Of a stretch of 64,000 nt of DNA, positions 7,854-17,195 are shown piece after piece. A program made the position numbers and the translations under genes. A model generated the notes under the pieces. The model was not told the DNA's origin. It saw only the letters and a program-made list of their open reading frames with translations, and searched no databases. This stretch comes from CAYZQH01 sp050300015 (GTDB taxonomy: Bacteria; Pseudomonadota; Gammaproteobacteria; Pseudomonadales; Cellvibrionaceae): NCBI GenBank assembly GCA_050300015.1, contig JBNKWZ010000001.1, positions 41,716 to 105,715 of the forward strand, given 5' to 3'. Each line of letters opens with the position of its first letter. The first letter of the stretch is position 1.

Positions 7854-9047
7854 ATGCAAATCAAAACAGTTGTACTTCGTCCGCAGGCAGATCGAAGGAT
7901 TAAAAAAGGGCATTTGTGGGTGTACTCCAACGAGGTGAATACCCAGCAAAGCCCCCTTCAGCAGTTTGAGGCCGGTGAGGTGGCGCAAGTGGCGAGTCAC
8001 AGCGGTCAGCTATTGGGGCTTGCTTTTGTGAACCCCCATACCCTGATTTGTGGACGATTACTCACCCGCGAGGTCGGCGTTACCATTGACGAGGCCTTTA
8101 TCGTCAAACGTTTACAGCTAGCATTGAGGTTGCGTGAGCCCCTGTTCGACGGCCCATATTATCGGTTGTGTTATGGGGATTCTGACGGTCTACCGGGTTT
8201 GGTGGTGGATCGATTTGGCGAGATTTGTGTGGTACAAATTTCGAGCGCTGGGTTTGACGGCCTGTTGGATGAGGTGGTGGGCGCGCTGACTCAAGTGCTC
8301 TCGCCTACGGGTATTGTGGTGCGCAATAATCATGTGGGGCGCGAGCGCGAGGGGTTGGAGGCTCATGTGGCGTGTATTGGGCAAGTGCCGGAGAAGCTCA
8401 CCATTGTTGAAAATGGCGCCACCTTTATGGTGCCGGCCACCTCGGGACAAAAAACGGGTTGGTTTTATGATCATCGGATGAATCGTGCATTTTTACAGCG
8501 GTGTATCAGTGGCTTGACCGATGCGTCGGTGTTAGATGTGTTTTCCTACATCGGCGGTTGGGGTGTTCAGGCGGCTGTGGCCGGCGCGAGCCAGGTGGTG
8601 TGTGTGGATGCCTCTGAAGTGGCGGTTGCCAGCGTGTACGAAAACGCACGCCTCAATAATGTGTCGGATGTGGTCGCCGCCGAATGCGGTAAAGCTTTGG
8701 AGGTACTTAAGGCATATGCCAAAGCCGACCGGCAGTTCGACGTGGTAGTGCTTGATCCCCCCGCGTTTATTAAAAAGCGCAAAGACCAAAAAGCCGGAGA
8801 GGCGGCCTATCGCCACCATATCGAACTGGCCATTCGTTTAGTCAGACCCGGTGGCTTGCTGGTGGCGGGCTCGTGCTCCATGCCATTAAAAGCGGAAACG
8901 CTGTTGGACATCACACATCAGGCCGCGCATAAACAAAACCGTGCGGCGCAATTATTTTTCTCGGGCAGTCAAAGTCCTTGCCATCCGGTCCACACCGCCA
9001 TTCCAGAAACGCAATACTTAAAAGCCTTATTCTTTCGCTTGGCGTGA
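7854..9047 (+). CDS. rlmI: 23S rRNA (cytosine-1962-C5) methyltransferase RlmI-like
   Basis: 397 residues, the RlmI length. An N-terminal PUA-type RNA-binding domain (about 1-75, LRPQADRRIKKGHLWVYSNEV) is followed by a class I SAM methyltransferase domain with the SAM loop VLDVFSYIGGWGVQA, the acidic strand end VVCVDAS, the DPPAFIKKRKDQ motif and the catalytic-Cys strand VAGSCSM. RlmI methylates C1962 of 23S rRNA; assignment to that exact base follows family membership. GAGGTGAT just before ATG 7854 is a good ribosome site. Single gene, divergent from the HDOD gene. Confidence 0.88.
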   Translation: MQIKTVVLRPQADRRIKKGHLWVYSNEVNTQQSPLQQFEAGEVAQVASHSGQLLGLAFVNPHTLICGRLLTREVGVTIDEAFIVKRLQLALRLREPLFDGPYYRLCYGDSDGLPGLVVDRFGEICVVQISSAGFDGLLDEVVGALTQVLSPTGIVVRNNHVGREREGLEAHVACIGQVPEKLTIVENGATFMVPATSGQKTGWFYDHRMNRAFLQRCISGLTDASVLDVFSYIGGWGVQAAVAGASQVVCVDASEVAVASVYENARLNNVSDVVAAECGKALEVLKAYAKADRQFDVVVLDPPAFIKKRKDQKAGEAAYRHHIELAIRLVRPGGLLVAGSCSMPLKAETLLDITHQAAHKQNRAAQLFFSGSQSPCHPVHTAIPETQYLKALFFRLA

Positions 9048-9205
9048 GCCCTTAAACACACACAGTTTTTGTGGGGGTATTGCGTGGAGATTTCGCAAAA
9101 TTTGAAAAAGGCATAGACCCGATACCCTCACCCATCACGGATCAGTTGCAGTCTGTCACGGACAACGCTATGGTTGGGCGTAAGCGTCTAACCCGTCTGC
9201 GCGCT

Positions 9206-9235
9206 TTGTACAAATACCCATAAAAAAATTATGCT
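9206..9235 (+). promoter_or_regulatory. Putative promoter of the CoA-activase pair
   Basis: TTGTAC (9206-9211) and TATGCT (9230-9235) with an 18-base AT-rich spacer, about 80 bases before the first gene. No convincing FNR-type site (TTGAT-N4-ATCAA) was found near it. Weak evidence. Confidence 0.3.
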
Positions 9236-9317
9236 TAATTATGTGCGGCTAGACAATAGCGGCCATTACAGCGCAGGCGACTCACTTACACAAAAATGAG
9301 CAAATGTGGTGTCGACC

Positions 9318-12300
9318 ATGGGGCAAGTTTCCGATCTAATTCTGGGCATTGATGTAGGGTCCACCACCGTAAAGCTTGTGGTGGTCAACGCTAAAAGCCA
9401 ATCCATTATTTGGAGCCGCTACCAGCGTCACGAAACCCGTCAAGCGGAAAAAGTGCTGGAGATGCTACAAGCCGTTTGCGAAGAATTACCAACGTTAGAC
9501 CTACAAACCACACGCGCGTTTATTACCGGTTCTGGCGCCGGCCCCATCGAACCCCATGTGAATGCTAAGTTTATTCAAGAAGTGAACGCTGTAACCATGG
9601 CGGTAGAAGCCCTGCACCCCGATGTGGGCAGTGTGGTAGAGCTTGGTGGGCAAGATGCCAAGATCATTATGTTTAAAACCCATGAGCAAACGGGCGAAAA
9701 GCGCAGTACCACCTCCATGAATGACAAATGCGCCTCGGGTACGGGCGCTACCATCGACAAATGTTTTGTAAAAGTTGGTATGCCCAAAGAGGCGATTCCC
9801 GAACTGCAATTCGACCCCACAAAATTACATCACGTGGCGGCAAAATGCGGTGTCTTTGCCGAAACCGATATTGTAAATTTGGTGAAAAGTGGCATTCCTG
9901 CGAATGAAATTATGTGTTCGTTGGCCGATGCAATTGTCAGTCAAAATATTTCGGTTTTAACGCGGGGCAATACACTCAAGCCCAAGGTGTTACTGTTGGG
10001 CGGGCCCAACAGTTACCTGCCATTTTTGCGCGAGTGCTGGCGCTATCGCATACCGCAAACCTGGGAGGAAAGGGGGTTTGACTGGCCTCGCGACACTCCC
10101 CTGGACGAATTAATATTTGCCCCGCAAAACTCCGAATACTATGCCGCGTATGGTGCGGTATTGTTTGGCATGCATGAGTCTCACAATGTGTGTGTGAAAG
10201 AGTTAGACACGCTAAAAACTTTTATTCGTGATGGGCGCAAAGCGCAGTTGGGCAATAATGCCGGCCCCCCGTTAGCAGCCAGTGATGCCATTGCCAATGA
10301 ATTCGTGCAGCGTTTTCAGGTTCCCTCGTTTAATGCCATTACCGTAAAGCCCCAACAGACGATTCGCGGCACTATTGGTTTGGATGGTGGCTCCACCTCC
10401 AGTAAGTGTGTGTTGGTGGATGCCGACGGCAATATTTTGCAAAAGGTGTATCAGTTGTCTAAGGGCAACCCCTTAGAAGATATGAAGCAAATGTTTCGCA
10501 CGCTAAAGGATTGGGCTCAAAAGCAGAATGCCAAGTTACAGGTTGATGGTTTTGGGGTGACTGGTTATGCCGGCGACGTTATGGAAGCCGCACTAAAAGC
10601 GGATGCCAATATTGTCGAAACCGTGGCCCATATGAAAAGCGCACAAAATTATTTCCCTGATGTGGATGTGATCTGCGACGTGGGTGGCCAGGATATTAAA
10701 GTTTTGTTTATGCAAAACAAAGTAATTAAAAATTTTAGGCTATCCAATTCTTGCAGTGCGGGTAACGGCATGTTGTTACAAGCCATGGCCGACCAATTTG
10801 GTGTGCCAGTAGAACAATACGCGGAGAAGGCTTTTAAAGCAGAGCTGTCACCCGAGTTCAGTTATGGTTGTGCCGTGTTTTTAGATTCCGACCGTGTGAA
10901 CTTCCAAAAAGAAGGTTACAACGGTGAGGAGCTTTTGGCGGGGCTAGCCTTGGTGTTGCCAAAAAATATTTGGCAATACGTGGTGCAAATACCGCGAATG
11001 GCGGAACTTGGTCGCGTGTTTGTATTGCAAGGTGGTACGCAAAAAAATATGGCGGCGGTGAAGGCGCAGGTGGATTACATTCAAGAGCGTGTACCCGATG
11101 CCGAAGTGCACGTACACCCTCACACGGGTGAGGCTGGTGCATTAGGTGCAGCCTTTGAGGCGCAGCGCGTGGTGGCGCGCACGGGGCAGTCACGCTTTAT
11201 TGGGTTGGATAAGGCCATTGCCTTGCACTACACCACCCGTAACGATGAAGAAACCCGCTGTACTTTTTGCGCCAATAATTGTTCGCGTACCTTTATTGAT
11301 GCCGAAGTCAGTAACGAGGAAACCGTACGTTATATCTCCGGCTTTTCGTGTGAAAAGGGTACGGTGGAAGACCACGATGCTTTGCGCGCCCTCAATAGAA
11401 CACGCCGTGAACGCATGATGGCGTACCCCAACTTAGTGGATTACGAGGCCACCTGGGCCTTTAAACCAATGATGAAGCCAGAACCCATGCCCGATGGCGG
11501 CACCACCATTGCTGATATTGAAGTGAAAAGAACGGTATTTGGGGGCGTTAAACGCAAAACCATTCAACGAGGATTTGAACGCAGTACGCCTGAGGTGTGG
11601 CAATGGCGTGATTCAGTGCGTGTGGGTATTCCCAAGGCCTTAAATATATGGAGTACAGCGCCTTTTTGGCGAGCCTATTTTGAGGCCCTGGGGTTAAAAA
11701 GCCGCAATGTGGTGTTCTCGGATGATACGGGCGAAGAGATGTGGCAAGCGGGCGGTAAGTATGGCTCGGTGGACCCTTGCTTCCCTGCCAAAGTGGTACA
11801 AGCCCATATCCATAATTTATTGTTTGAGCATCACACCAAAAAACCTCTTAATATTATTTTCTTCCCTTCTATTACGCACATCCCCACCTTCGTTGAAAAC
11901 GTGATGGATACGGCCTGTTGTCCGATTGTGGCCGGTACGCCCAAGGTGATTAATGCAGCGTTTAGAAAGGAGCAAGACTATTTTGCCACCCGTGACATCA
12001 GCTATGTGGATACCGCGGTTTCCATGAATGAGCCTTTGTTGCTGAAACGTAAAATGTTTGAGGCTTTTTGTGAGCTGTTGCAATTGACTGAAGATGAAAA
12101 CAATTTTGCGGTGGATCAAGCTTTTAAAGCGTTGGAAAAATTCGACCAGCATATGCAAGACAAGGGTCGCGCCATGCTGGATGCGCTAGAGCGTGAAGGG
12201 CGTATTGGTTTGTTAATGATAGGTCGGCCTTATCACAATGACCCGGGCATGAACCACGGTGTGCTCGAAGAATACCAGTCCATGGGGTACCCCATTTTGT

Positions 12301-12905
12301 CTATGCGCTCTATTCCCAAAGACAAAAAATACCTTGAGCGCTTTTTTAAAGAGGATTTGCAAAAAGCCCATATTACATCGCCCTTGGAAATCAGCGATAT
12401 CTGGCCAGAAAACTACAGCGTGAACAGCGTTCAAAAAGTGTGGTCGGCCAAGTTTGCTGCGCGCCACCCCAATGTGGCCGTGCTGGATTTGTCCAGTTTT
12501 AAATGCGGCCACGATGCCCCCACTTATGGGTTGGTGGACCGCATGATTGAAGCGGCGGGTACCCCCTATTCGGCGCTGCATGATATCGATGCCAACAAAC
12601 CCTCGGGCTCTATTAAAATTCGGGTGAAAACTTATGGTTACACCTTGAAGCTCGCCGAAGAGCGTTTAGAAGACAGCCGCCGCAAACACAAGGCGCTGGA
12701 GAAAACATTGATCGAAAAGCGCATTGCGCTTTTGGAATCCGCCCCGGATAGCGTCAAGCAAGATGGTGCTTATGTGGCTGAGATGGAAAAATGGGAGGCG
12801 CAATTGCGCGCGGTATCGGATACTCAAAGCGCACCCCGCCAAGAGGCGCAATGGGTTAGTGCCCTTGTGCCACAACAACGAATTAACGCTGTAGAAATCG
12901 ACTGA
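9318..12905 (+). CDS. Acyl-CoA dehydratase activase-like protein, two ASKHA ATPase domains plus DUF2229
   Basis: 1195 residues from ATG 9318 (in-frame GTGs at 9306/9309 are alternatives; no clear ribosome site decides). Two BcrAD/BadFG-type ATPase domains follow each other: the first opens with LILGIDVGSTTVK and has GGQDAKI, NDKCASGTGA and KCGVFAETD; the second opens with GTIGLDGGSTSSK and has GGQDIKV, SNSCSAGNGM and YGCAVFLDSD. The Cys pairs (C138/C177 and C479/C518) match the positions that hold the shared [4Fe-4S] cluster in the activator of 2-hydroxyglutaryl-CoA dehydratase. A C-x2-C-x3-C cluster (648-655) precedes the DUF2229 region. Activators of this kind use ATP to deliver low-potential electrons; the target here is unknown. 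Followed after 36 bases by its partner. Confidence 0.85.
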   Translation: MGQVSDLILGIDVGSTTVKLVVVNAKSQSIIWSRYQRHETRQAEKVLEMLQAVCEELPTLDLQTTRAFITGSGAGPIEPHVNAKFIQEVNAVTMAVEALHPDVGSVVELGGQDAKIIMFKTHEQTGEKRSTTSMNDKCASGTGATIDKCFVKVGMPKEAIPELQFDPTKLHHVAAKCGVFAETDIVNLVKSGIPANEIMCSLADAIVSQNISVLTRGNTLKPKVLLLGGPNSYLPFLRECWRYRIPQTWEERGFDWPRDTPLDELIFAPQNSEYYAAYGAVLFGMHESHNVCVKELDTLKTFIRDGRKAQLGNNAGPPLAASDAIANEFVQRFQVPSFNAITVKPQQTIRGTIGLDGGSTSSKCVLVDADGNILQKVYQLSKGNPLEDMKQMFRTLKDWAQKQNAKLQVDGFGVTGYAGDVMEAALKADANIVETVAHMKSAQNYFPDVDVICDVGGQDIKVLFMQNKVIKNFRLSNSCSAGNGMLLQAMADQFGVPVEQYAEKAFKAELSPEFSYGCAVFLDSDRVNFQKEGYNGEELLAGLALVLPKNIWQYVVQIPRMAELGRVFVLQGGTQKNMAAVKAQVDYIQERVPDAEVHVHPHTGEAGALGAAFEAQRVVARTGQSRFIGLDKAIALHYTTRNDEETRCTFCANNCSRTFIDAEVSNEETVRYISGFSCEKGTVEDHDALRALNRTRRERMMAYPNLVDYEATWAFKPMMKPEPMPDGGTTIADIEVKRTVFGGVKRKTIQRGFERSTPEVWQWRDSVRVGIPKALNIWSTAPFWRAYFEALGLKSRNVVFSDDTGEEMWQAGGKYGSVDPCFPAKVVQAHIHNLLFEHHTKKPLNIIFFPSITHIPTFVENVMDTACCPIVAGTPKVINAAFRKEQDYFATRDISYVDTAVSMNEPLLLKRKMFEAFCELLQLTEDENNFAVDQAFKALEKFDQHMQDKGRAMLDALEREGRIGLLMIGRPYHNDPGMNHGVLEEYQSMGYPILSMRSIPKDKKYLERFFKEDLQKAHITSPLEISDIWPENYSVNSVQKVWSAKFAARHPNVAVLDLSSFKCGHDAPTYGLVDRMIEAAGTPYSALHDIDANKPSGSIKIRVKTYGYTLKLAEERLEDSRRKHKALEKTLIEKRIALLESAPDSVKQDGAYVAEMEKWEAQLRAVSDTQSAPRQEAQWVSALVPQQRINAVEID

Positions 12906-12941
12906 ACCCTCGATCAAAATCGAACAGAAGGAGTGCCGCTT

Positions 12942-14732
12942 GTGAACCCTCAAACGTCCGACAGTAGCCAGAATGATGTCAACGCCTTTTTAAAAAGTGT
13001 AGAGCAGACCGTAGAGCAATTCGAGGTAGAAGAAAAACAACGGTTGGCCATTGATGATACTCAAACCGAACACTGGTTTGATGCCAACCCCACCACTTTC
13101 ACGGCTGAACAACGCGCGCATACCACCATTTTGCATGCGGGCTTAACCATGGCGCACGACTTTTTTATTCAAAATGCGTTTCGGGGCCTGGGCTATAAGG
13201 TGGAGGCCATGGATGTGCCCGACCAAAAATCGCTGCAGTTTGGACGAGAGTTTGGCAACCGCGGCCAGTGTAACCCCACCTATTTTACTGTGGGCAATTT
13301 GGTAAAAAAATTGAAAGAGATGGAGGCCTCGGGCATTCCCAAAAAAGACATTATCGGCAAGTATTTATTTGCCACTGCCGGTTCGTGCGGGCCCTGTCGT
13401 TTTGGCACCTATGTGACGGAGTATCGAAAAGCATTGCGCGATGCAGGCTTTGAAGGCTTTCGAGTGATTTTGTTTCAACAATCCGGGGGAGCCAAACAGG
13501 CCACTGGACAAGAGCTTGGATTAAAAATTAACGCCCAATTCTTTTTAACCATTGCCAAGGCCATTATGGTAGGGGATGCCTTAAACGCCATGATGTATCG
13601 CATTCGCCCTTATGAAGTGGAGCCTGGGGCGACCGATGCGGCGGTGGCGCGTGCCAAGGTGAGAATTGGCAAAAGCTTTGAGGCACGCAAGGGCTTTTGG
13701 CGGGCACTTTGGCAAACCAAGCGGGACTTTAATCGCATTCAAGTGGACCGCTCACAGGTGAAACCGCGGGTGGCGATTATTGGTGAATTTTGGGCCATGA
13801 CCACCGAGGGTGATGGCAATTATAAAATGCAGCGCTTCTTGGAAAAGGAGGGTGCTGAGGTGGATATCCAGTTAGTAACCAACTGGATGTTGTACTTAAT
13901 GTGGGCGGCGATTTACGACACAAAAGAACGTGCGAAACTCAAAGGCACTGATAAGGGCTTGGGTCAAAATGGCTCCAAGTTTGCGCTCGAAGGTGTGAGT
14001 GTGGCTAAAAAACTTTGGGGCTTGCGTATTGTGGAACGCTACACCCGCTTGAGTTTTTACACCTACGCCAAGGTGATGGGGTTACGCGGTTACCATTTGC
14101 CAGACCTCGACCATATTGCCGAAATCAGCCACGAGTTTTACGACAACAATTTGCGCGGTGGTGAAGGCCACATGGAAGTGGGCAAGTTGATTCACAATGT
14201 GGTGGATCAAAAAGTGAATATGACCCTGAGCATCAAGCCTTTTGGCTGTATGCCTTCGAGCTCGGTCTCCGACGGGGTGCAGTCCATTATTACCGAGCTG
14301 TATCCCACCGCCATTTTCCTACCCATTGAAACCAATGGCGACGGCGCGGTGAATGTTTATAGTCGAGTGCAAATGCAGTTGTTTAAAGCGCGCAATACTG
14401 CTCAGCAGCAAGTCAAAAGCGTGCTGGAAGACAATGGTCTATCGCAAACAGAATATCAAACGCTTTTGAAACGCTACCCTGGTGCCCACAAAGCCTTGTA
14501 TTACAGCAAAAATGTGGGTGCCTGCACGGCGTTGGATTTGGCCCAGGATGTTTTGCATCGTCACCGCTACAAGTGGTTGGCTCCCTTGCACAGGGCTTGG
14601 CAAGTGGTGGCGCGCGTTGGTGCAGGGTCGAAGGATCACACCTTAAGTGCGGTGCGTCGCGCGGCCGATCAATGTAAAACCAACCTCGCGCCGAGCACTC
14701 AAACTGAGGCGGTCAAAATCGTAGAATTGTAG
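12942..14732 (+). CDS. 2-hydroxyacyl-CoA dehydratase-component-like protein, partner of the activase
   Basis: 596 residues from GTG 12942, which has AAGGAG at 12927-12932 nine bases upstream; a GTG at 12933 abuts that site and is unlikely. It resembles the D-component-like (HGD-D/CoA-activase-related) part that in many anaerobes is fused behind the ASKHA-DUF2229 protein. Cys residues in RGQCNPTYF (C110) and AGSCGPCRFG (C149, C152) are candidates for an Fe-S cluster, and KPFGCMPSSSVSDGVQ is a further conserved-looking Cys block. No strong membrane segment. Probably forms a redox complex with the preceding protein. Substrate and reaction are unknown; no CoA-ester pathway genes flank the pair. 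Confidence 0.8.
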   Translation: MNPQTSDSSQNDVNAFLKSVEQTVEQFEVEEKQRLAIDDTQTEHWFDANPTTFTAEQRAHTTILHAGLTMAHDFFIQNAFRGLGYKVEAMDVPDQKSLQFGREFGNRGQCNPTYFTVGNLVKKLKEMEASGIPKKDIIGKYLFATAGSCGPCRFGTYVTEYRKALRDAGFEGFRVILFQQSGGAKQATGQELGLKINAQFFLTIAKAIMVGDALNAMMYRIRPYEVEPGATDAAVARAKVRIGKSFEARKGFWRALWQTKRDFNRIQVDRSQVKPRVAIIGEFWAMTTEGDGNYKMQRFLEKEGAEVDIQLVTNWMLYLMWAAIYDTKERAKLKGTDKGLGQNGSKFALEGVSVAKKLWGLRIVERYTRLSFYTYAKVMGLRGYHLPDLDHIAEISHEFYDNNLRGGEGHMEVGKLIHNVVDQKVNMTLSIKPFGCMPSSSVSDGVQSIITELYPTAIFLPIETNGDGAVNVYSRVQMQLFKARNTAQQQVKSVLEDNGLSQTEYQTLLKRYPGAHKALYYSKNVGACTALDLAQDVLHRHRYKWLAPLHRAWQVVARVGAGSKDHTLSAVRRAADQCKTNLAPSTQTEAVKIVEL

Positions 14733-14734
14733 AT

Positions 14735-15883
14735 TTATTGAGCCGCATCTGTGTTTGGGGGTGCTGTGGGTGCTGGCGCACTTTCGGGGTGTTGCAATAA
14801 TGCCGCAAACCCTGATAGAGCCTGGTACAGCGCTTTAGCGGAGAGCTGAAAGTCTGTGCCCGGTGGCGCTTGGGTTAAGTTGGCTAAATGGGCGATGGCG
14901 GTTTCGAGCTTGGCATCGTCGAGCGCTGGGGTTTCGGCGGCGAAGGTTTTTAGCGCCGGTAATTGAATGTGAATACGCTGGTAAAGGGTTACAAGCTTAG
15001 CGTGTTTCCAGCCGAATTCTGTCTCCGGTGTGGCGGTCAACTCTGCCAGTTGGCCCATATGTTCGGCCACCAAGCTCAAGGTCATTGAAGTCAAATCGCT
15101 TTGGGTGAGATGCTCGAGTGCACTGGCGGTTTCAGAGGCTTGCCAAATCCCCTTTAAAGCTTGGATATCGGCCCTCAGGGCTTGATCGAGCAGTCGTAAT
15201 AGTTTGCGTCGACGCATCACCGGCAGCTCTTCTAGGGTTTGGTAACCCTGAGTGGCTTGCGCGTCTGTAAGTGCGGTTGGTGGCCTATAGTTTTCAACAC
15301 TACGATCACCACTAATGCCCAGTAGGCAATATTGCAATGGGTACAGCCCCAGTAACGCCTCTTCTTCCCCCATGGCCAAGTGTTGGTTGCGTAAATTGTC
15401 TTCAGCCAAAGGCAATGCAATATCAAACACCACGCCAGAATAGGCGTAGGGGCCAAAGGCATCCAAAACACCGGGTGCGATGGGCCAGGTGAGTAAAGTT
15501 TGGTACAGAGGTTCTAAGCGGGTTTGGTTAGAGGGCGCGCGCATGGCCAATTGTAGCCACGGGTTTAAGAGTTCCAGTGCCTGTTGTAAGGCCTGCCAAT
15601 CGGTCTGTGCTTGGCTTAAGGTTGCTTGGTTGGGGGTAGATAGCAGTGCCTTGATGCTGGTATCGAGGGCTTGCGCGGCCGTTTGGCTTTTATGGATCAA
15701 TGTTGGTACGTCGGGCCAGAAACTTGCCTGAAGCGAGGGGGTGGCCGGTTGCGCCGCCGTGGGTGAGGACGCATCAGAGGGGCTTGGTTGCACGGGGTTT
15801 GATCGGTCACAACCGCTGATGGCAAGGCTTGCCAGCAGACACCACACAATGGGCTGAAATGTCCGTTTTCTTGGGGCCGTCAC
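14735..15883 (-). CDS. Imelysin-like lipoprotein with altered metal motif
   Basis: 382 residues. Signal peptide with lipobox ISGC, lipid-modified Cys25, then a Pro/Ser/Ala-rich tether to about residue 55. The rest is helical and resembles the imelysin (M75, IrpA/EfeO-M75) fold, with the FGPYAYSGVVFDIALPL and LLGLYPLQYCLLG blocks. The imelysin GxHxxE motif corresponds to GLYPLQ here, so both the His and the Glu are missing; metal binding in the usual manner is doubtful. C-terminal tail is Pro/Ala-rich. It follows the HAD gene by 21 bases on the same strand and ends 2 bases from the convergent activase partner gene. Confidence 0.65.
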   Translation of the reverse strand: MTAPRKRTFQPIVWCLLASLAISGCDRSNPVQPSPSDASSPTAAQPATPSLQASFWPDVPTLIHKSQTAAQALDTSIKALLSTPNQATLSQAQTDWQALQQALELLNPWLQLAMRAPSNQTRLEPLYQTLLTWPIAPGVLDAFGPYAYSGVVFDIALPLAEDNLRNQHLAMGEEEALLGLYPLQYCLLGISGDRSVENYRPPTALTDAQATQGYQTLEELPVMRRRKLLRLLDQALRADIQALKGIWQASETASALEHLTQSDLTSMTLSLVAEHMGQLAELTATPETEFGWKHAKLVTLYQRIHIQLPALKTFAAETPALDDAKLETAIAHLANLTQAPPGTDFQLSAKALYQALSGFAALLQHPESAPAPTAPPNTDAAQ

Positions 15884-15904
15884 AGGTTACCTCTTTCGCG
15901 TAAG

Positions 15905-16558
15905 TTATCGCAAACTGATCACTGGAAAGCCACGATCAAGTGCATAGGCGCGCAGCTTTTCGTCGGGGTCCACCGCCACGGGGTGTGTGACTGCCTCTAA
16001 TAATGGCACATCATTAATGGAATCACTGTAAAAATAGCTGTCTGCCAAGGTGTGTGGGTGCTGTAGGAGCCAATCGTTAAGGCGAGTAACCTTGCCGTCT
16101 TGGAAGCAGGGCGTACCCACCGGGCGGCCTGTGTAGTGGCCGTCGATCACCTCAGGCTCAGAGGCGAGCATTTGTTGTATGCCAAAGTGTTGCACTATGG
16201 GTTCGGTCACAAAGCGGTTGGTGGCGGTGATTACCAGTAATGTATGCCCTTTGGCGCGGTGTGACTCGACTAAGCCTTGGGCCTTGGGCAACACAATGGG
16301 GAGGATTTTAGCCGCCATAAAACGTTGATGCAGGCGTTGGCACGCCTCCATAGAGCGTGTGGCCAGTGGTGCCAGCGCAAAGCGCAGGTACGCGTTGATG
16401 TCCAGCGTGCCGTGCTGATAGTCTTGGTAAAAACGGTCGTTCTCTGAGGCATAGGTGTCTGCATCCACCAGGCCTTGCTCGACCACAAACTCTCCCCAGA
16501 GGTGGTCGCTGTCCCCTCCGATTAACGTGTTATCCAAGTCAAATATTGCCAGTGTCAA
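15905..16558 (-). CDS. HAD-IB family phosphatase
   Basis: 217 residues. Motif I DLDNTLIGGDSD gives the nucleophile Asp7 and acid/base Asp9; motif II is in VITATNRF (Thr); the acidic motif IV is SDSINDVPLLE. The helical cap after motif I marks subfamily IB (SerB-like). The substrate cannot be told from sequence; phosphomonoesters such as phosphoserine or histidinol phosphate are used by relatives. It is divergent from rppH, an arrangement also found in Pseudomonas. Confidence 0.88.
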   Translation of the reverse strand: MTLAIFDLDNTLIGGDSDHLWGEFVVEQGLVDADTYASENDRFYQDYQHGTLDINAYLRFALAPLATRSMEACQRLHQRFMAAKILPIVLPKAQGLVESHRAKGHTLLVITATNRFVTEPIVQHFGIQQMLASEPEVIDGHYTGRPVGTPCFQDGKVTRLNDWLLQHPHTLADSYFYSDSINDVPLLEAVTHPVAVDPDEKLRAYALDRGFPVISLR

Positions 16559-16640
16559 ATGGAGCCTCCTCGGCGTTTAAGATTATAAGTTGCAGGCCAC
16601 CAGGGGGCTGATGCGACGAAAATTGCTGATTTTGTTGAAA

Positions 16641-16670
16641 TTGTGAAACAATAGGGCAAAACATTATAAC
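16641..16670 (+). promoter_or_regulatory. Putative promoter of rppH-ptsP
   Basis: TTGTGA (16641-16646) and TATAAC (16665-16670) with an 18-base spacer. The expected transcript start, near 16677, lies after ATG 16672 and just at the ribosome site AAAGG (16675-16679), which supports GTG 16690 as the start of rppH. Confidence 0.45.
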
Positions 16671-16689
16671 AATGAAAGGTGAACACCCT

Positions 16690-17190
16690 GTGATTGACAG
16701 CGATGGCTTTAGGCCGAATGTAGGCATACTGTTAACCAATGGCCAAGGTCAATTACTGTGGGCGCGTCGTGTGGGTGGACAAGATGCCTGGCAATTTCCC
16801 CAGGGGGGCATCAAAGAAAACGAAGCCCCCGAAGCGGCACTCTATCGTGAACTGGAAGAAGAAGTGGGTTTGAGGGAGTGTGACGTGCGCGTATTGGGGG
16901 TTACTCGCGGCTGGCTGCGCTATCGTTTACCTGCGCGCTATGTTCGCCAGAAAGCCCCAGTTTGTATTGGGCAAAAGCAAAAGTGGTATTTATTGGAATT
17001 TTTAGGTACCGATCAGGCCGTTAACGTGACTCAGGGCGAGACGCCAGAATTTGACGGATGGCGGTGGGTGAGTTATTGGTATGCCATAAACAACGTGGTG
17101 GCGTTTAAGCGTGATGTGTATCGTCGTGCGCTTAAGGAGTTGTCGCCCCTTCACGCTCAGTTTGAAGAGCGCATAGCAGTCAAAGGGTAA
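16690..17190 (+). CDS. rppH: RNA pyrophosphohydrolase RppH
   Basis: Nudix hydrolase that removes pyrophosphate from triphosphorylated mRNA 5' ends and so starts decay. Start taken at GTG 16690: AAAGG lies 10 bases upstream, and the product then begins VIDSDGFRPNVGI, matching the family (MIDDDGYRPNVGI); ATG 16672 would add six residues. The complete Nudix box (G-x5-E-x7-REUxEE-x-GU, residues 39-61) is present, as are the RppH features GGQDAWQFPQGGI and QKWYLLEF. 166 residues. ptsP follows five bases later, so the two are cotranscribed, as in other gammaproteobacteria. Confidence 0.96.
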   Translation: MIDSDGFRPNVGILLTNGQGQLLWARRVGGQDAWQFPQGGIKENEAPEAALYRELEEEVGLRECDVRVLGVTRGWLRYRLPARYVRQKAPVCIGQKQKWYLLEFLGTDQAVNVTQGETPEFDGWRWVSYWYAINNVVAFKRDVYRRALKELSPLHAQFEERIAVKG

Positions 17191-17195
17191 CCTTT

